Below, piece after piece: positions 36,155-48,371 of a stretch of DNA of 64,000 nucleotides (position 1 is its first letter; each line of letters opens with the position of its first letter). This DNA comes from Gymnopus androsaceus JB14. Taxonomy: Eukaryota; Basidiomycota; Agaricomycetes; Agaricales; Omphalotaceae. The DNA is taken from positions 200,319-264,318 of the forward strand of contig ML769422.1 of NCBI GenBank assembly GCA_009733575.1, written 5' to 3'. A model generated the notes under the pieces. It searched no databases, was not told where the DNA came from, and saw only the letters and a list, made by a program, of their open reading frames with translations. The position numbers and the translations under genes are program-made.

Positions 36155-37777
36155 GTAGTTAGCGGTGCGAAATTCATTTAAATGTGTACTCACATTTATC
36201 CTTTATTTAATATGCTAGCAAAAATTACTGTCTGAGCTCAAACCCCCACCAGTAGTGCCTGGAGAGCTGTTAAAACTGAAAAATGGCTTGTATAAAATAA
36301 ACACGTTACGGCATGGTCAAAGCTAGTTGTATCAATTGTTTGATCGTATACTAATCGCTGTTTCTCAGCCTTCTCTTGAGAATATTCGTGGTAGATTTAA
36401 AGGTATGTGGTCTGACCTTGACCTATATAATGCCGGCTTAGATGAATATGCATAACCGTAGGGGTCCCGAACTAGGCAAAACTAAAGAAAAATAATGCCT
36501 ACTTTGGAAATTTGCAAAATAAGGCAATTTTCTTAGAATTCTCCGAAATGGCTGTAAAAGAATCTCAAACTTAGATGCGTAACATCTGATTTAAGGACCG
36601 ACAAATACAGTCAAAAATTGAAGTTCGACCGTAACACGTAAACCCACCAAACTTGTGGTCAAAACGCTACATTAATGATGTTCACACTGGTAATGTCATC
36701 CCCGTCGAGCCGAGGTCCTTAAAAGAAGTATAATATTGAAAAGCCAGCGTCAGATTGTAATGATGAACCTTGTTGGAACCATTTACTTGGATTCAGGACA
36801 TGCGTACTACATGCGTATCTTCTCTTGGAGTTGATATATCCTTGAGAATTCTGGCCCGCTGACGCAAAATCAGGATGCGAGTCAATGTGCAATACTTAGT
36901 TGGCAAAAGAGCAACATTCAGGGCTAGATTCAGAGATTCAGAGGTAAACCTATGGAACTCTTGTCTATAATCATTGAGTGTGCACTCAGCGTTTGTCAGT
37001 CAGTGTGAGCTCTGAAGTGAAACCCTCTTCCTCCTCTTTTCTGTATACGAGAAAAGTGATTGTTCACTAGCTACCAACTGTATAGGTAGATTTATTTAAT
37101 GATGACATTGGAAAGCAAAACAGTACAGGCCCGTATTATATAATATCACACATACAATTTTCGTGAATTTTCCGCGCTCTGTTAGGTACATCCTCGAAAA
37201 GCTCGACAAGGTTCATTGCAGATCAACCTAAGTTTCGAAGTTCGGCGTGATTGGTTCTGAAGCGCACGTTCCTTCGGGTTCCTTCCCGCAGCTAGTTGGA
37301 GGAGGCTGGAGGCTGTTGGTATATATCTTGGTTTGCTGTGGACCAACGCTCGGATCCGGACGTTGCCGAAGAACTGCGCCCCATCTTGGTCCATTTAACG
37401 ATTGATCCCTCCTTGAAAGAAAAGAATTTGAAGCAGTGGCTGCGGATCCTGTCTTGAAAATGGATCAGACACTTACAAGATTCACTCTGAGTCGCGAGCT
37501 GTTATTTGAACCAACCTCGTCCCGATCTCGAATTCATCATCCAGAATATATATACACCGATGAGAAAATGAAGATTGGTAATGAGGAAGAAGAATTAAAT
37601 GTATTGGGATAGATGGTTGGTCGTGGTAAAATAAAGTAAATGGTAAAGAAAGTCGCAAAAAAATCCGTCACCATCGTGTTTTTAATTGCACCATACGCTG
37701 CTTGGGGATCCCAGACCAAAACGCTTTCGCAATTGAGGTCTTTTACCAACATTAACGACTCGCCTGTTCCGAATGTT
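36155..37777. other. Intergenic
   Basis: 1.6 kb with no supported gene. One copy of the GGTCAAAGCT core lies at 36312-36330. The right end (37540-37777, minus strand) may hold a continuation of the F-box pseudogene ('NCESVLVWDP'). Confidence 0.35.
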
Positions 37778-39330
37778 TCAAGGGCGAATAAACCTCTCAT
37801 TTATCTCTCGATTCCTGAGACGCATGACCGCTGAGCGTAAACACTCCGCACCAACACCAAAATCCAAATGGTTTGCGCCATGATGCATTTCAAACCCATG
37901 AATATGTGAAGGAAGCCACCTTGACGATACTATCTCGACGAATCCCCCGTTGTCAAATGCAGTAGAGCCACTGAATGTCAAATTTAGCTTCTGCTGTCTC
38001 TGTACAAGCGCCGAGGAAACCGAGACAAAATTTGTGCGATGGAAGACATGCAGACTTTGTATGAGCCGAGGGGTAATGGGACTTGGGTCTGTAGCTGCAA
38101 TGGGAGCAAGCGGCCGCTTCGAATCATCTATGGTAAGATAAGAGGAAAGGAAGGCAACGGAGTAAATCAATAAGGTTGGAGTCCGGGAGCGGGATAAACT
38201 TGATGAACAGAGCTGTGAGGTGGAAGGATGAACGAGATATGAAAACGTGCAGTGCTTTGGGCCATGGTCGCTGGTAGTTATTACCCTCAAGAAGTGAAGA
38301 GCTCAAGGAAGGGGTCATCATCGACGAGAAGACCACCTCACCCAAGCTGTCCGACATAGATGTGTGGGAGAGGGACAACGAGAGCTTTTGGAGCTGTCGC
38401 GGGAGGTGAAGAAAGTTTATAATTTCCTGCTGCATCCACCTCTTGGAATTGCAACTCTGTCGGTTTGTCACACACATCTAGAATGCTTTTCATTCCTCTA
38501 GGATGCTGTTTCAGGGCCAACACTCTAAGCTGCTTCCATGGGAGTTGGATTACATCAAGATTCACGGAAGGCATGGACTGAAGAGACGGCCTGCACAGCT
38601 ATGGAGCATGCTTGTAATCATTTTAGACCAGCTGGATAAAGTCGAAATTCTAGACACATGAGGCCTGAGGGCCTGCAGCACCGGATAATATCGAGGATTC
38701 CGGGTCAGGAACTTATAGACCTCCCACACTTGTGCCATAAGCTGCTACCAACGGTAAACATGTGCAAGTAGTGCGGTTCTAGCCCTTCGATCCTTGACCC
38801 GGTGATTTCGAGGGTGAGCGGGGATTGCTGTGATGATTCAAGATATAGATCCAAAACGGGGAAATTGGGGCGCATATATATCGATTGAATCCACGCTGAG
38901 ATGAACACAAGACCAAAGTGCAGGGTGGTCCTTTGCAAGATTCCGCCAACGTGAGCACACACCACTAATTGCTAAGATAGGCATATTCCCCAATTTCACC
39001 GACGTGAGTTCATTCATATCATACCACAAGCGTAATCAGATATTCGAAGGAGGTTTTCGTTGGGAAGCCTTCGGATAAGGGATATAAAGTGAAGCATGCC
39101 ATAGGTCCTGTATTCCTCCAACAACCTTCGCTGATTGCGAAGAACAATGATGCGTAACTGCAGGCGGCTGACCTCGGTGTCGCAATCCTCGAGGTCTTTG
39201 TCAACATCGGCAAGAATTTTAGCTATGTCCTGGACAGCGGGGCCATGTTCAGAACGCAACCTTGTGCGTAGCATCATGAAGTCGAGATCTGTCGAGATTG
39301 CTTCATAATTGGAAGCTTTGTTTGCAAGGT
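37778..39330 (-). pseudogene. Decayed F-box protein gene
   Basis: Reading the minus strand in several frames gives an Agaricomycete F-box protein: a coiled-coil start ('DTEVSRLQLRIIVLRNQRRL'), the F-box ('LIRRLPNENLLRISDYAC'), 'ILAISGVCSRWRNLAKDHPA', 'LWSCVHLSVDS', 'QQSPLTLEITGS', then leucine-rich parts ('LDVIQLPWKQLRVLALKQH', 'LTALFIKFIPLPDSN'). At least five frame changes separate these blocks (near 39020, 38870, 38705, 38390 and 38140). There are also real stop codons inside the conserved stretch around 38590-38640. Such proteins would recruit substrates to SCF ubiquitin ligases; this copy cannot. Confidence 0.7.
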
Positions 39331-41064
39331 TTGCTATTAGGAGATTCTATAGTTTGTCTTGAGCAAATAGAAAAGATCCATAATGAGTTTTTACATACAG
39401 TTGGGAGTCCAGGAACGAGCTAATTGAGGGCTTCGTAGCTCGAGGATAGATTCACAGTGGATTTACCAGTTCGTTCAGGTTGAAAGGCATTGAACGCCCA
39501 ACGTGATCGAGCCTCTGCGCGCTTGGTTGCCTTTCCCGCCACCACGGTCACCTCTTCGACCTCGTCCATGAAATGTTGCTGTCTCGCAATGACTTGGGAT
39601 ACCTTTCAATCCCCGTCCTTCGAATTTTAATAAAAAGCCTAGGAAAAGCCAACCAACGATCAATTTCCCTGAATTCTGGATCGTGATCCCCGATTTTCAT
39701 TTACCATTCTGTATACACTGGTCCAGAAGGGATCTTTCTCCTGTTTGCCCAAAATCATAATAGTTGAGCTCACGCACTGAAGATCCCAAAAATGATACTG
39801 ATCTTTGGGAAGTTGGGAACCGTCTACAATTCATCGTTCCTTCCTATTGCTATACACAGTGTATAGCCAGTGTACAGTTTCAAGTAAGCGCATAAGATAA
39901 TTAGCTTTCTATGGGTATTTCTTCCTGAATCTCAGAAACATGTTAGGTGAAAATCTTCAATTCTACTCTAAATTCGCCCTTGAACAGTGTTGGTTCCAAT
40001 CGACTTTCTTCTTTGATTGAATCACATCAATACTATAAGCCCTCTGGATAGTTAGTGACCGGTTGGAACACATGAATGTGTATCATTGGATGCACGCTGC
40101 TTATACATACGTAAATCCAGCTTCTGAGGCCGCACTTATCTCCCATCCAGACTCCTGAACGCGCCTGCCATACAGTTATGTCGAGTCGGGGGCAACGTTC
40201 GCCTTCAGTAATCTTTGGTGCATGACAAAATACGTACAGGCTAGTGTCTTCTACATTCAACAACATTGATTCGATCGCCGCTAATCCTGGGCGGAGATGC
40301 GAAGGGGATGTCAGATTGATTTTATGTGGGCTAAAAGGTCGAGCTCATCGGACAGAACTGTCACAAATGGCTCGATGTGAAGCGGGAACTCAGCTTTCCT
40401 CTGAATTTTTTTGCTCTCTGTTTTGTGGATCATCTCTTCGGACACGAATAACCGCAGGAGCCTCTGATCTTTGAATGTACGGACGGGGAGGCTGTCATTC
40501 ATGAATACTGCAACAGCTTGGTCAAAAGCGCAACTTTTTGCCAAGACGGTGGGCGCCGCATCGACAGAGGAGTGGATCACAATGGCGAGTCCACGAAAGC
40601 TAGGGTGAGATATGCCTCTGAATTTCTTGGTACTGGTATACAGCTCCCGTTCCCAAAGGATTTTTCTGTCGGCACGGTTCAAGGTGCTTGCGTAGAAAAT
40701 GTCTGGCACGCCCAACAACGGTAAACCAGGGTTCCTAGGTATGTTCGTGGTCTCTTCATCAAAATGTATAATTGATAGCCGACGGGAACGAGTCTAATGT
40801 TTCAAGTAGTTTGGCACCTGCGGTGGGGCAACGATCTACAGCAGCGTCTCCATATCGAGGCAGCTGTGAGCTCGTTGTTGTTTTGCCCCAGGTGTCCCGG
40901 AGACGAAAGTACTAATGCTGCACTGGGATAATCTCTGGACTGATCCGGTGTTCAGCACTTGAAATGTAATAAAACCTTCCCTCCTTCCCTCAATATCTAC
41001 GGTTCCATGATGCCCACTTCACCTCCGCAAGCCGTTGGGCTTGTGAATAGGATTTTTCAGAGTA
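39331..41064. other. Intergenic with one unassigned ORF
   Basis: A 135-codon minus-strand ORF (40311-40718, starting MLGVPDIFYAS) is the longest feature. It has no recognised motif and could be an exon of a decayed gene. The rest shows nothing. The inverted-duplication arm begins at about 41065. Confidence 0.3.
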
Positions 41065-41483
41065 TCATGAGCTTGACGTGATGCTTTGGGCCAGCTTAGG
41101 GATTTTGCTGAGTTGTGCACTATCCATGCTATTTTGGAGTGCTAACCTTGTCGTGACAGTTGTACTGAAGGCAATCCGAGATGTTGTCTTGGATTCAATG
41201 TCTGTGTGCTCGCTGTTCTTCAGTTTCTTTATTCACTGGATAATCCTTTGGTCTCTTTCTCGTTCATCATTCATCTACATCTTTATCCTCTCATACCATT
41301 GCACATTCCCTGCACCATGTTCCCAGTTCTGTCGGACTTGTCGATTCACAATACAATGAGTTTTAATACTTGTACGGCTCCGGTAATTTCTTGTATAGCG
41401 TCGTCCTCATTACCTCGTTTGAATGATTCACCTGTAAGGCTAGCTAGTTTACAACGGACATGAGCTTAAAATTACAACCTATG

Positions 41484-43819
41484 CTATATATGCAATGTTC
41501 CCAAGTCCAGATACTTAATCCACTCGACAGGATCCAAAAGCCCAGTGCGAAAGAGTCTATCGTTGACTGACTCGTGTGTATCCTTTCCCCTAAGGAAATG
41601 TGTCTTGAAGACTCCTGCCTCCTCTTCAGTAAGACAACTAGAAGAGGATACCTGTCCACGCCAGTCTTCAACATTCCATGGATGTGCCGGAGCGTAATCA
41701 GGAAGTTTGACAGCAGCGTTTCTTGAGTTAGACAAGGATGACAAGATTGTGAAGTCAGAGCCATTGACCCAGGTATCTTCTATTAAATCTTCCTTCACTA
41801 GTCCCTCTTTCTTGGGAACAGTGTAAAGGCCATCCACGTACGCGTCATGCGTGATATCGGGGGAACCAAGGATGCTTGGTCCTTTGCTATGGGATGTTGA
41901 TGGTATTGATGAGGGAGAGGGTACCATTGGTCGTGGCATAGAAAATCGCTCGCCTTGATAATGAGCAAATGTGACATGTGCCCTAGAGGGATCATCATAC
42001 CGCAACGGCCACTGACCCTGGCTTGCATGAGCCAACACTACTGGCGTGAAAGTTGCATCTAGAAACCTATAACCATCATCCTTTCTCCAAAACCACATCG
42101 CCATGATGGACTGGGCAAGGCCAAGAACGTCCTGGTGATACAGATTCCCAGCCCTGGACATCATGCGTACAAGACGGTGAATGTTCCCTAGAATGGAGAA
42201 CGGGATCGACAGCATTGTTTTTAGGATCGGGAACGCGTTGGTCTGACCGAAACCGGGCATCTGGTGTTCCTTGTAAACCACAGCAGTTTCGCCGTCGTCG
42301 TTGAGTCGCACGATTCGGACTGTTGAATGAATGCGGTGATCAGTGAACGGTCCAGGTTTTAACATATCAGTGACAATCTAGAGTGGCACGGAGTTCATGA
42401 TTAAGCGAAAAATGCAATCGAAGATATGACGTTAATTTTCACGGAAAATTCTATTCCTACTCAATTTCCTACTCTCCCGGCTTATTCTTACATCAAAACG
42501 TACTCCGTCGATGTGAACCTACTCAGTTTTTGTGAAAGTACTCTAAAATTTGTATTTCCACTGCAATATACCAATTTACTGAGTCTTCTATGTAATTAGG
42601 CTTGCAACCTATCTGCCGCTGTTATTGTCGCGACTCGCGACACTGAGGCTAGGATTTTCGGCATCGGCCGGGACTCGGTGTGGCGGAAATGGAGTGCCCA
42701 TGGGCGCTTTTCGCGTGACTCTTCTTGCTACGAATCATATATTATACCTACAGCGATAATAATATTTACCATTACCGACACTCTCTTGTGGGACTCTCAA
42801 AACATGTATTCAGTGACTTGAAATAATGGGGCGGATTTCTTTGAAAAAAATTTGAATAATTGAATGATTTCCTCTTCCCCTGAGTCAGTGTGCCAGTGAC
42901 TCGCGAGCTATAAAAGAGTTTAAAGAATTATTCAATGGACACACCTTCAGGAAATGCACTCACATTGGGCTGGCACTCACTGGAACAATATCAGTTAGGG
43001 GTTGGTATGTATGGCGTGATGCGCGACGCGCCGACGCGCATTGTCACGGTCATATATGTCACCAGTGCTCATAATATCTTGGGGCGGGAGTGATCATTCC
43101 GGAGATTTCCTCCGAAAAAGGACTTCTAGCTGACTTTTAGAGTAGGAATGTATGGTAGAAATGTCTCCGGAGAGTAGGTAGACAGAGTAGGATGTATAGT
43201 AAATGGAGTACGCTCCATCAAAGTAACGGGCAGAATATTCCGTGAAATCTACCGTCATACGAAGACATACCGGATAAGCTTCTTCATAGGGTGGCCTCCC
43301 TGGATCCCCGAGACCAAGCTTCAACCTTGCTTGGCGGTATATCATCACGTCCATTTCATATTGGTAGACTCTGGCGAGGATGTCTTCATGCAGGAAGAGA
43401 GAAAATACCCCGTGCTCCATATGACCATTGTAATCCGATGCAACTGAGGAACTCAAAACTGCGTAAGATCCAAAATTGGTACATGATTGAAGAGCATACG
43501 AGGAATAATATTCTCTCTCATGTTCCCGAGAGTTGGAGATATGCCTCCTCCCTCTATTCGATGCTGCAGTAAATTGAACGAATCCATTTCTCTAATCTGA
43601 AAGAGTAAATTTGGATTTATCGCTGATAGGGGCTATCGACTCACTACTCGCTCAGCGTCGGCCACCGCAACCATGTGGCAATTATGAACACTAGCTTCAA
43701 TGTTGTTTATAGGACATATCGGGGAAGGGTGGTATGCTCTGATGACTTTTCAGTTCGGCTTGGGGATAATGGCAGTTGTTACTCGTCGCGACTGTCGGCT
43801 CGTTCGATCCCAGGGACAT
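41484..43819 (-). pseudogene. Gene of unknown family, copy 2 (frameshift near 5' end, transposon in intron)
   Basis: Same family as 15924-17415 and very similar along its length. The large 3' exon (42365-41484) is open throughout, 293 codons from MLKPGPF, and includes the C-terminal part that is out of frame in copy 1. The first exon (MSLGSNEPTV, ATG 43817-43819) has one extra base near 43755 and stops after about 40 codons. The central intron, about 55 nt in copy 1, holds an 835-bp TIR element starting about 12 nt after the donor. So the two copies are broken at opposite ends. Function unknown. Confidence 0.6.
42425..43259. mobile_element. Non-autonomous TIR DNA transposon (MITE-like), 835 bp
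   Basis: The insertion is defined by comparison with the empty site in arm 1 (16477-16482). CGAAGA occurs once there but flanks the insertion here on both sides (42419-42424 and 43260-43265), a 6-bp target duplication. The ends form an imperfect inverted repeat of about 28 bp (24 matches) beginning TATGACG and containing TTTCACGGAA. CCTACTC-like motifs recur below both ends. No transposase is encoded. The superfamily is unclear; the 6-bp duplication assumes the element starts at TATGACG. Confidence 0.85.
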
Positions 43820-43924
43820 TACTGCAGTTGCTGAGGAGCGAAGATAGTGGATGGCAAGAGAAGGAGTGGGAATAGTGCACGTGATAATTGGCTGCGGCTG
43901 CATCTCCTCTTTCTTGTAAACGCA

Positions 43925-45024
43925 ATGTCGGAAAGCTCAGCATCTACTAGTGTCGCCCTTCCTCGCCGTAAAAACGATGGAACACAAGCGACGAAACCCC
44001 CTGTGTGGCCCATTACAAACTCTGTAACCAACGACCCGACCCCGCTCAGCTCCAAATGTGACAGAACGTCGAGGTATGGTAAAAGATTTTTCAACCCTCT
44101 AATTCTGACATATTCGTTAGAGCCGACGGAGTTTGCTGTAAAGAACTAAAGCAGGAGGAAAGGACACTCATTGATCCTGATGTTGTTCGCGATGTGTAAG
44201 CTCTTTCTGTCCCTTCAGTGGTCCTATGTCGGTAATGAATTTGGGGACAGTATCATAGGACTATCTGACGGTCTTACCGTTCCGTTCGCTCTTACTGCGG
44301 GTCTTTCTTCCCTTGGAACCTCCAGACTTGTTGTTCTCGGTGGAGTAGCTGAACTCATCGCCGGTGCGATATCTATGGGTATCGGAGGCTTCCTTGCTTC
44401 TCAAGCTGAACGAGATCACTTTCGGTTCCTCAAAAAGCAGACCTCGGCACGAGTCTCTGTGAGTTGCGCAGGGGAAATGGAGAGAGAGGTCGAAGAAATC
44501 CTCGGTCCGCTCGGCGTTGACGAGAAAGCGTGTCGTGTTGTTGCCGAGAGCTTGCGCAAGGCAGGAGGCCCGGAAGCCACTGCAGCCGAAACACTCAGAT
44601 TGAGGTGGAGCAATGATATTGGTCTTACTGCTTTCTTGCTCAAGTTTGGAGAAGGAATGGGTAAGTAGACCTGCCGCGTTCCTGTTCTTACATCTAACTT
44701 TTGTCTTTTTGGCTTGCAGAAGAGGTTCCTACGAAACGGTTGTATATTTCCGCATTCACCATCGGGATGGGTTATCTCATTGGCGGTCTGATTCCTCTGT
44801 TTCCGTACTTCTTCATTGGCCATGCACAAACTGCTCTCATGTACTCGTGCATCCTCACCGGCATTGTTCTGCTCATCTTCGGTGCTGTCAAAGCACAAGT
44901 AACTGGTGCGAGTGGAGGTGCGGGTGGCATCGTATGGGGTGCAGTTACTACGCTTCTCGTCGGCGGTGTTGCTGCCGGTGCTGCATTTGGTATCGTTCGC
45001 GCATTAGAAGGTGGAGCAGATTAG
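43925..45024 (+). CDS. CCC1: CCC1/VIT1-type vacuolar iron (Fe/Mn) transporter
   Basis: ATG at 43925, stop at 45022-45024, with three short introns. A Ser/Pro-rich N-terminus leads to 'LIDPDVVRDV' spliced onto 'IIGLSDGLTVPFALTAGLSS', the hallmark of the CCC1/VIT family. This continues 'LVVLGGVAELIAGAISMGIG' and 'FLASQAERDHF'. A cytosolic Glu-rich loop ('MEREVEEILGPLG') corresponds to the metal-binding domain. Two or three more membrane segments follow ('GMGYLIGGLIPLFPYFF', 'ALMYSCILTGIVLLIFGAV', 'GGIVWGAVTTLLVGGVA'). It would move Fe2+ or Mn2+ into the vacuole. The frame is intact. It is divergent from copy 2 of the unknown gene, about 105 bp away. Confidence 0.85.
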
Positions 45025-45114
45025 TTACACGCAAGTTGCACGCCGCTCCAGCTACATGTTGTGTTTATATTGTACTTTTACCGGCTCAGTCTCCGTGTCC
45101 TTACCTTAAGTAGT

Positions 45115-45143
45115 ACAGGGTAATAGTACTACTATTACCCTGT
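45115..45143. other. Perfect 14-bp inverted repeat with 1-nt centre
   Basis: Arms ACAGGGTAATAGTA and TACTATTACCCTGT around a single C, 91 bp after the CCC1 stop. It would form a hairpin in the 3' UTR, or act as a 3'-end signal for transcription. Confidence 0.6.
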
Positions 45144-45679
45144 AATTTTCTAATATGTACATATTACATGTGTACAATTTCAGTATTGAGAGCACGTAAT
45201 GGCATGAACTGTACTCGACAGTCGTAGCGCGGCTTACTTTTACATCGCGACCACGTCTGAACCGCAAACGGGTTTCCATGCGCAGATCTCTACAAGAAAC
45301 AGGTAAGTATGAACCATTACGGCACGGTCAAAGCTGGCTATATCGGCCGTTGAGATGCTCCTCTAACTTTACTAACCTTACACTATCTCACAGGATATAT
45401 TTCGCACCAAGACTAAATTTGGAATGACAATGAAGACACAGGAAGATCTTCACTCCCATCGCTGAGAACTTTATTAACTTGAAGTGGACAGTAATAAATT
45501 TCACCCTTGGAATGTTGTAAAGGATTGTTCCTAATACGAAGCTAACGAGCTAATTCCCGATACAGATTTCATTTGTCTAGGATATTTAAGTATACAAAAG
45601 TAAATTGCAGAATTTGTGAGTTACAACTCGTCCGAATCAAGGGCATCTAATAAGACATATACTTCAAACCTGCGCATAT
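45144..45679. other. Intergenic
   Basis: Contains one copy of the GGTCAAAGCTGGCTATATC motif (45325-45344). No gene is seen. Confidence 0.4.
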
Positions 45680-46878
45680 TCAGAAAGTTTTTCCCGTAAC
45701 ACTCTCAAGATCTGCCCTCCAAATACTCTTCATTCGCTCAACACAAGCTGAACAGCATGTTTTCGCGTCCCTATTCCAATCGGTATCAATCAGGGCCTGA
45801 AGTCCCTCTAGTGGGTTCCACTGATACTTTTTGAACAGTCCACCTTCTTTTCGATGCATGATAGAAGCGTACACATCGGCAAAGGCAGAACCAGGGTGGC
45901 TAGGGGCGTCGCATGGGGGTAAGTCTACGATGATAGCCTTCCGTTCCCAAGCTTCAGTAAAACTTTTGTCGAGCCGCTGCTAAGCAGTTCACGGAAAGAG
46001 TATATATCTGCACCGGATAATCAGGGTTAGCCTCGCAGTGGACCCAGTAATCTCGATGCCTGACAATTTCAAGTATGGCATGCGGTCGAATCGACGGTAT
46101 ATCGTGGAGGTGAGAGAACAATAATATCGCCCAAGCTATTTTCGGGAGGCCGTGGTTAGGAAGTAGGCCATGTTTGAGAAGGAGACTATTAGGACGCCAA
46201 AACCACCTTGATTCGATGATCAACAGAGCCCATCTATGAGATACGTGAAATTCGAGGGACTTGGACGCGTACAAATGCCATATATATCCGAATGAGTGTA
46301 GTCAGAAAAATCCCACGAGCTATCATAAAAAAGATCACTGAATACGCCGAGCGCATACAAAAATCACAAGACGCACGGAAAACAGTTCATGAGATCCAAC
46401 AGCAAGGCAAAGTGCGCAGGTGTAACCGCCGGGACAAGGCCCACTACGTTGTAGATGGTTGGGTTCACCTCGTCGGGGGCGGAAGCAAAACGATTCTTGA
46501 ACCATTGACTTTCTGTCTCTAAACGCCTTTTGGAAATCTCGAAAGAGACCTCTCCAATAACGATAATCACCATTTCATCGTTCCTGGGGCCGTACTTGGG
46601 ATGAGGAGTGTGCTTTATTCTCTGTGGGAGATGCCTGTCAGCCGCTACCAAGGTGACATCTCCTTCGCAAGCCTTGTACTCCTGAGTGGCAAGGGCAGTT
46701 GGTGTCGGATCTGATGCCTCATCAGTTACTATAGTCGTCGATGTTTTAGCCATCCATCAGAACATAGCGCAATGAACTCACCTGAAGACATTTGAACGCG
46801 ACTTGTAGCTACCTTAGTGTCCACGATGCCACTGAAGACTGGAACGTCTGATTCTAGCAATGCATGGAATGTACTCAT
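45680..46878 (-). CDS. BTB/POZ-like domain protein (Agaricomycete family)
   Basis: Minus strand, ATG at 46876-46878 ('MSTFHALLESDVPVF'), stop at 45680-45682. After an intron comes 'DEMVIIVIGEVSFEISKRRL', 'SQWFKNRFASAP' and 'VTPAHFALLLDLMN', the layout of fungal BTB-like domains ('gd..f.vhr..L...S..f'). Later exons hold 'PKIAWAILLFSHLHDIPSIR' and a Cys-bearing end ('CCSACVERMKSIWRADLE') typical of the family's C-terminus. Function is unknown; BTB proteins commonly dimerise or bridge to cullin 3. The stretch between 46270 and 46370 does not read through cleanly, so an intron or a lesion must lie there. Confidence 0.5.
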
Positions 46879-48371
46879 GCTAGAATTCAAAATTGGTTAG
46901 CACATGTTGAAGGAAAGACGTATAGGCAGGGACTCACATCGAACAGTAGATATAATATCGTAGCAAAGTATAAAAGCGACGATGTGGTTATTCAGGTTTG
47001 AGACGCGTCTTTTATACATGTACAGCTCCCATTGGACTTGTTTTGATCCAGATTAGGTGTTTGCAAACAATGACCGTTTGAGCATTACAATGAACGGGTG
47101 TACAAAAGGCCTGTTATGGCGAACCAGAAAGGCAAGGAATAGCCAAGGGTTGCAATGGCTGGACATGTAAGCAAGCTGAAGTTCTCGAGAATATTATCAG
47201 TGTTATTGCACTGTGTACCTTTAGATCTTTCTCTACTTTTCTCTAGCGGTGACGACGCGACGTGATGGTGGTAAGAATCAGTAACACGACCGTGAGACAA
47301 AAACCTATCACGTTTCCTTTGCGTTGCTTTGACCTCCATCATTAATTCCGTGGACCTACACGCTCACGGCTCCGTTTGGAATTAATCTGGCAACGGGATT
47401 TTAATATCGAACTAAATCATTTTCTCGGAATTAATCTAGTCTTTGACCAATCTCAAACCAAAAACTTAGAACTGCATCGATTTTGCAATGGCAAACCTAA
47501 TCACATCCGATTCCTTGTCCATATCAGTTTGAATCTGGTATAAAGGTCTAAATTGAAACAGAAATTGTTTTTCCTAGATTTGATTCAATCTGAATGCCGC
47601 AGCAAGCAGAATGCGCTCAGCAGCTGGAACACAGCCCCACGTCTCCTTTCTTCCTTTCCTCCATCATCGACATTGTCACCCATTGTTCCCGTTGTTCAAG
47701 AGTCAAAATCAAGAGTCAAAACTCCCTCAAAACTCCTCAATTATATGACATGAACAAGATCTTTGGTACACAAGCTCAAGTTGTCAAGCCTCCGCAAGCA
47801 ATGCAAACACTTAGGAACTAGTACTCAAGATTTCTTCATGTATATTCTCTTCTTTCCATTAACACATTTCGGGGCGGATTGTGCTCCTGGCTCATAGGTG
47901 AGTATTGGGTGCTGTTTTGTGATCATTTAATAACAGTTGATTTGCCAGCAGCGACACCAAATCCAAAGAAACCGATGATGTAGGGAGTCTGCCAAGGGTG
48001 CTGAGTGAGCAGGAGATGGTGTACAGAGGAGTCGGTCAGGGCCGGGCCCGCCCTATATCTATTCACAATTACCTTCCATGTTCTCGTTTGCCAATAAATT
48101 CTATATGCTGCAATTTTTTCAACCATCGGGATACATTGGGAAAAAAACATCGGGATGCCCCGGCAATAAGAGAAATTGAGCGAACAACCCATGCAAATCC
48201 AAAACTTGCTCATAGATCAACTCCAGACTGAACTCAGAAACGTTCCGGAAATCCGACTTTTGGGTGAGATCCGGTCGGCCTCTATTCCGGATTCTTTTAC
48301 TTATCATTTAGATCTCGTCTAAACTATCAGAGACCGGATTGATTCCGATCTCACTACCTGCCTGTGTAATA
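46879..48371. other. Intergenic
   Basis: 1.5 kb, AT-rich. ORFs at 47553-47821 and 47923-48307 show no motif or exon structure. Confidence 0.35.

Larger units (their letters stand above)
41065..43851 (-). repeat. Inverted-duplication arm 2 (partner 15899-18025)
   Basis: Reverse complement of 15899-18025 apart from an 835-bp insertion at 42425-43259. It covers the unknown gene, its intron and its 3' flank. The edges are abrupt: beyond 43851 the CCC1 promoter begins, with no similarity to the other arm. Confidence 0.85.

Noticed and set aside
42425..43259. Insertion as a retained long intron or gene
   Set aside because: The empty site in arm 1, the duplicated CGAAGA and the terminal inverted repeats show it is a mobile element without coding capacity.
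43094..43456. 120-codon ORF as a separate gene
   Set aside because: It is an exon of the unknown-family gene reading on into the inserted TIR element.
45115..45143. Possible I-SceI-type homing endonuclease target
   Set aside because: Only half of the 18-bp site is present, no endonuclease gene is nearby, and the palindrome explains the sequence.
47553..48307. Small ORFs upstream of the USE1 relic
   Set aside because: No recognised motif, no splice structure, and AT-rich composition like the surrounding spacer.
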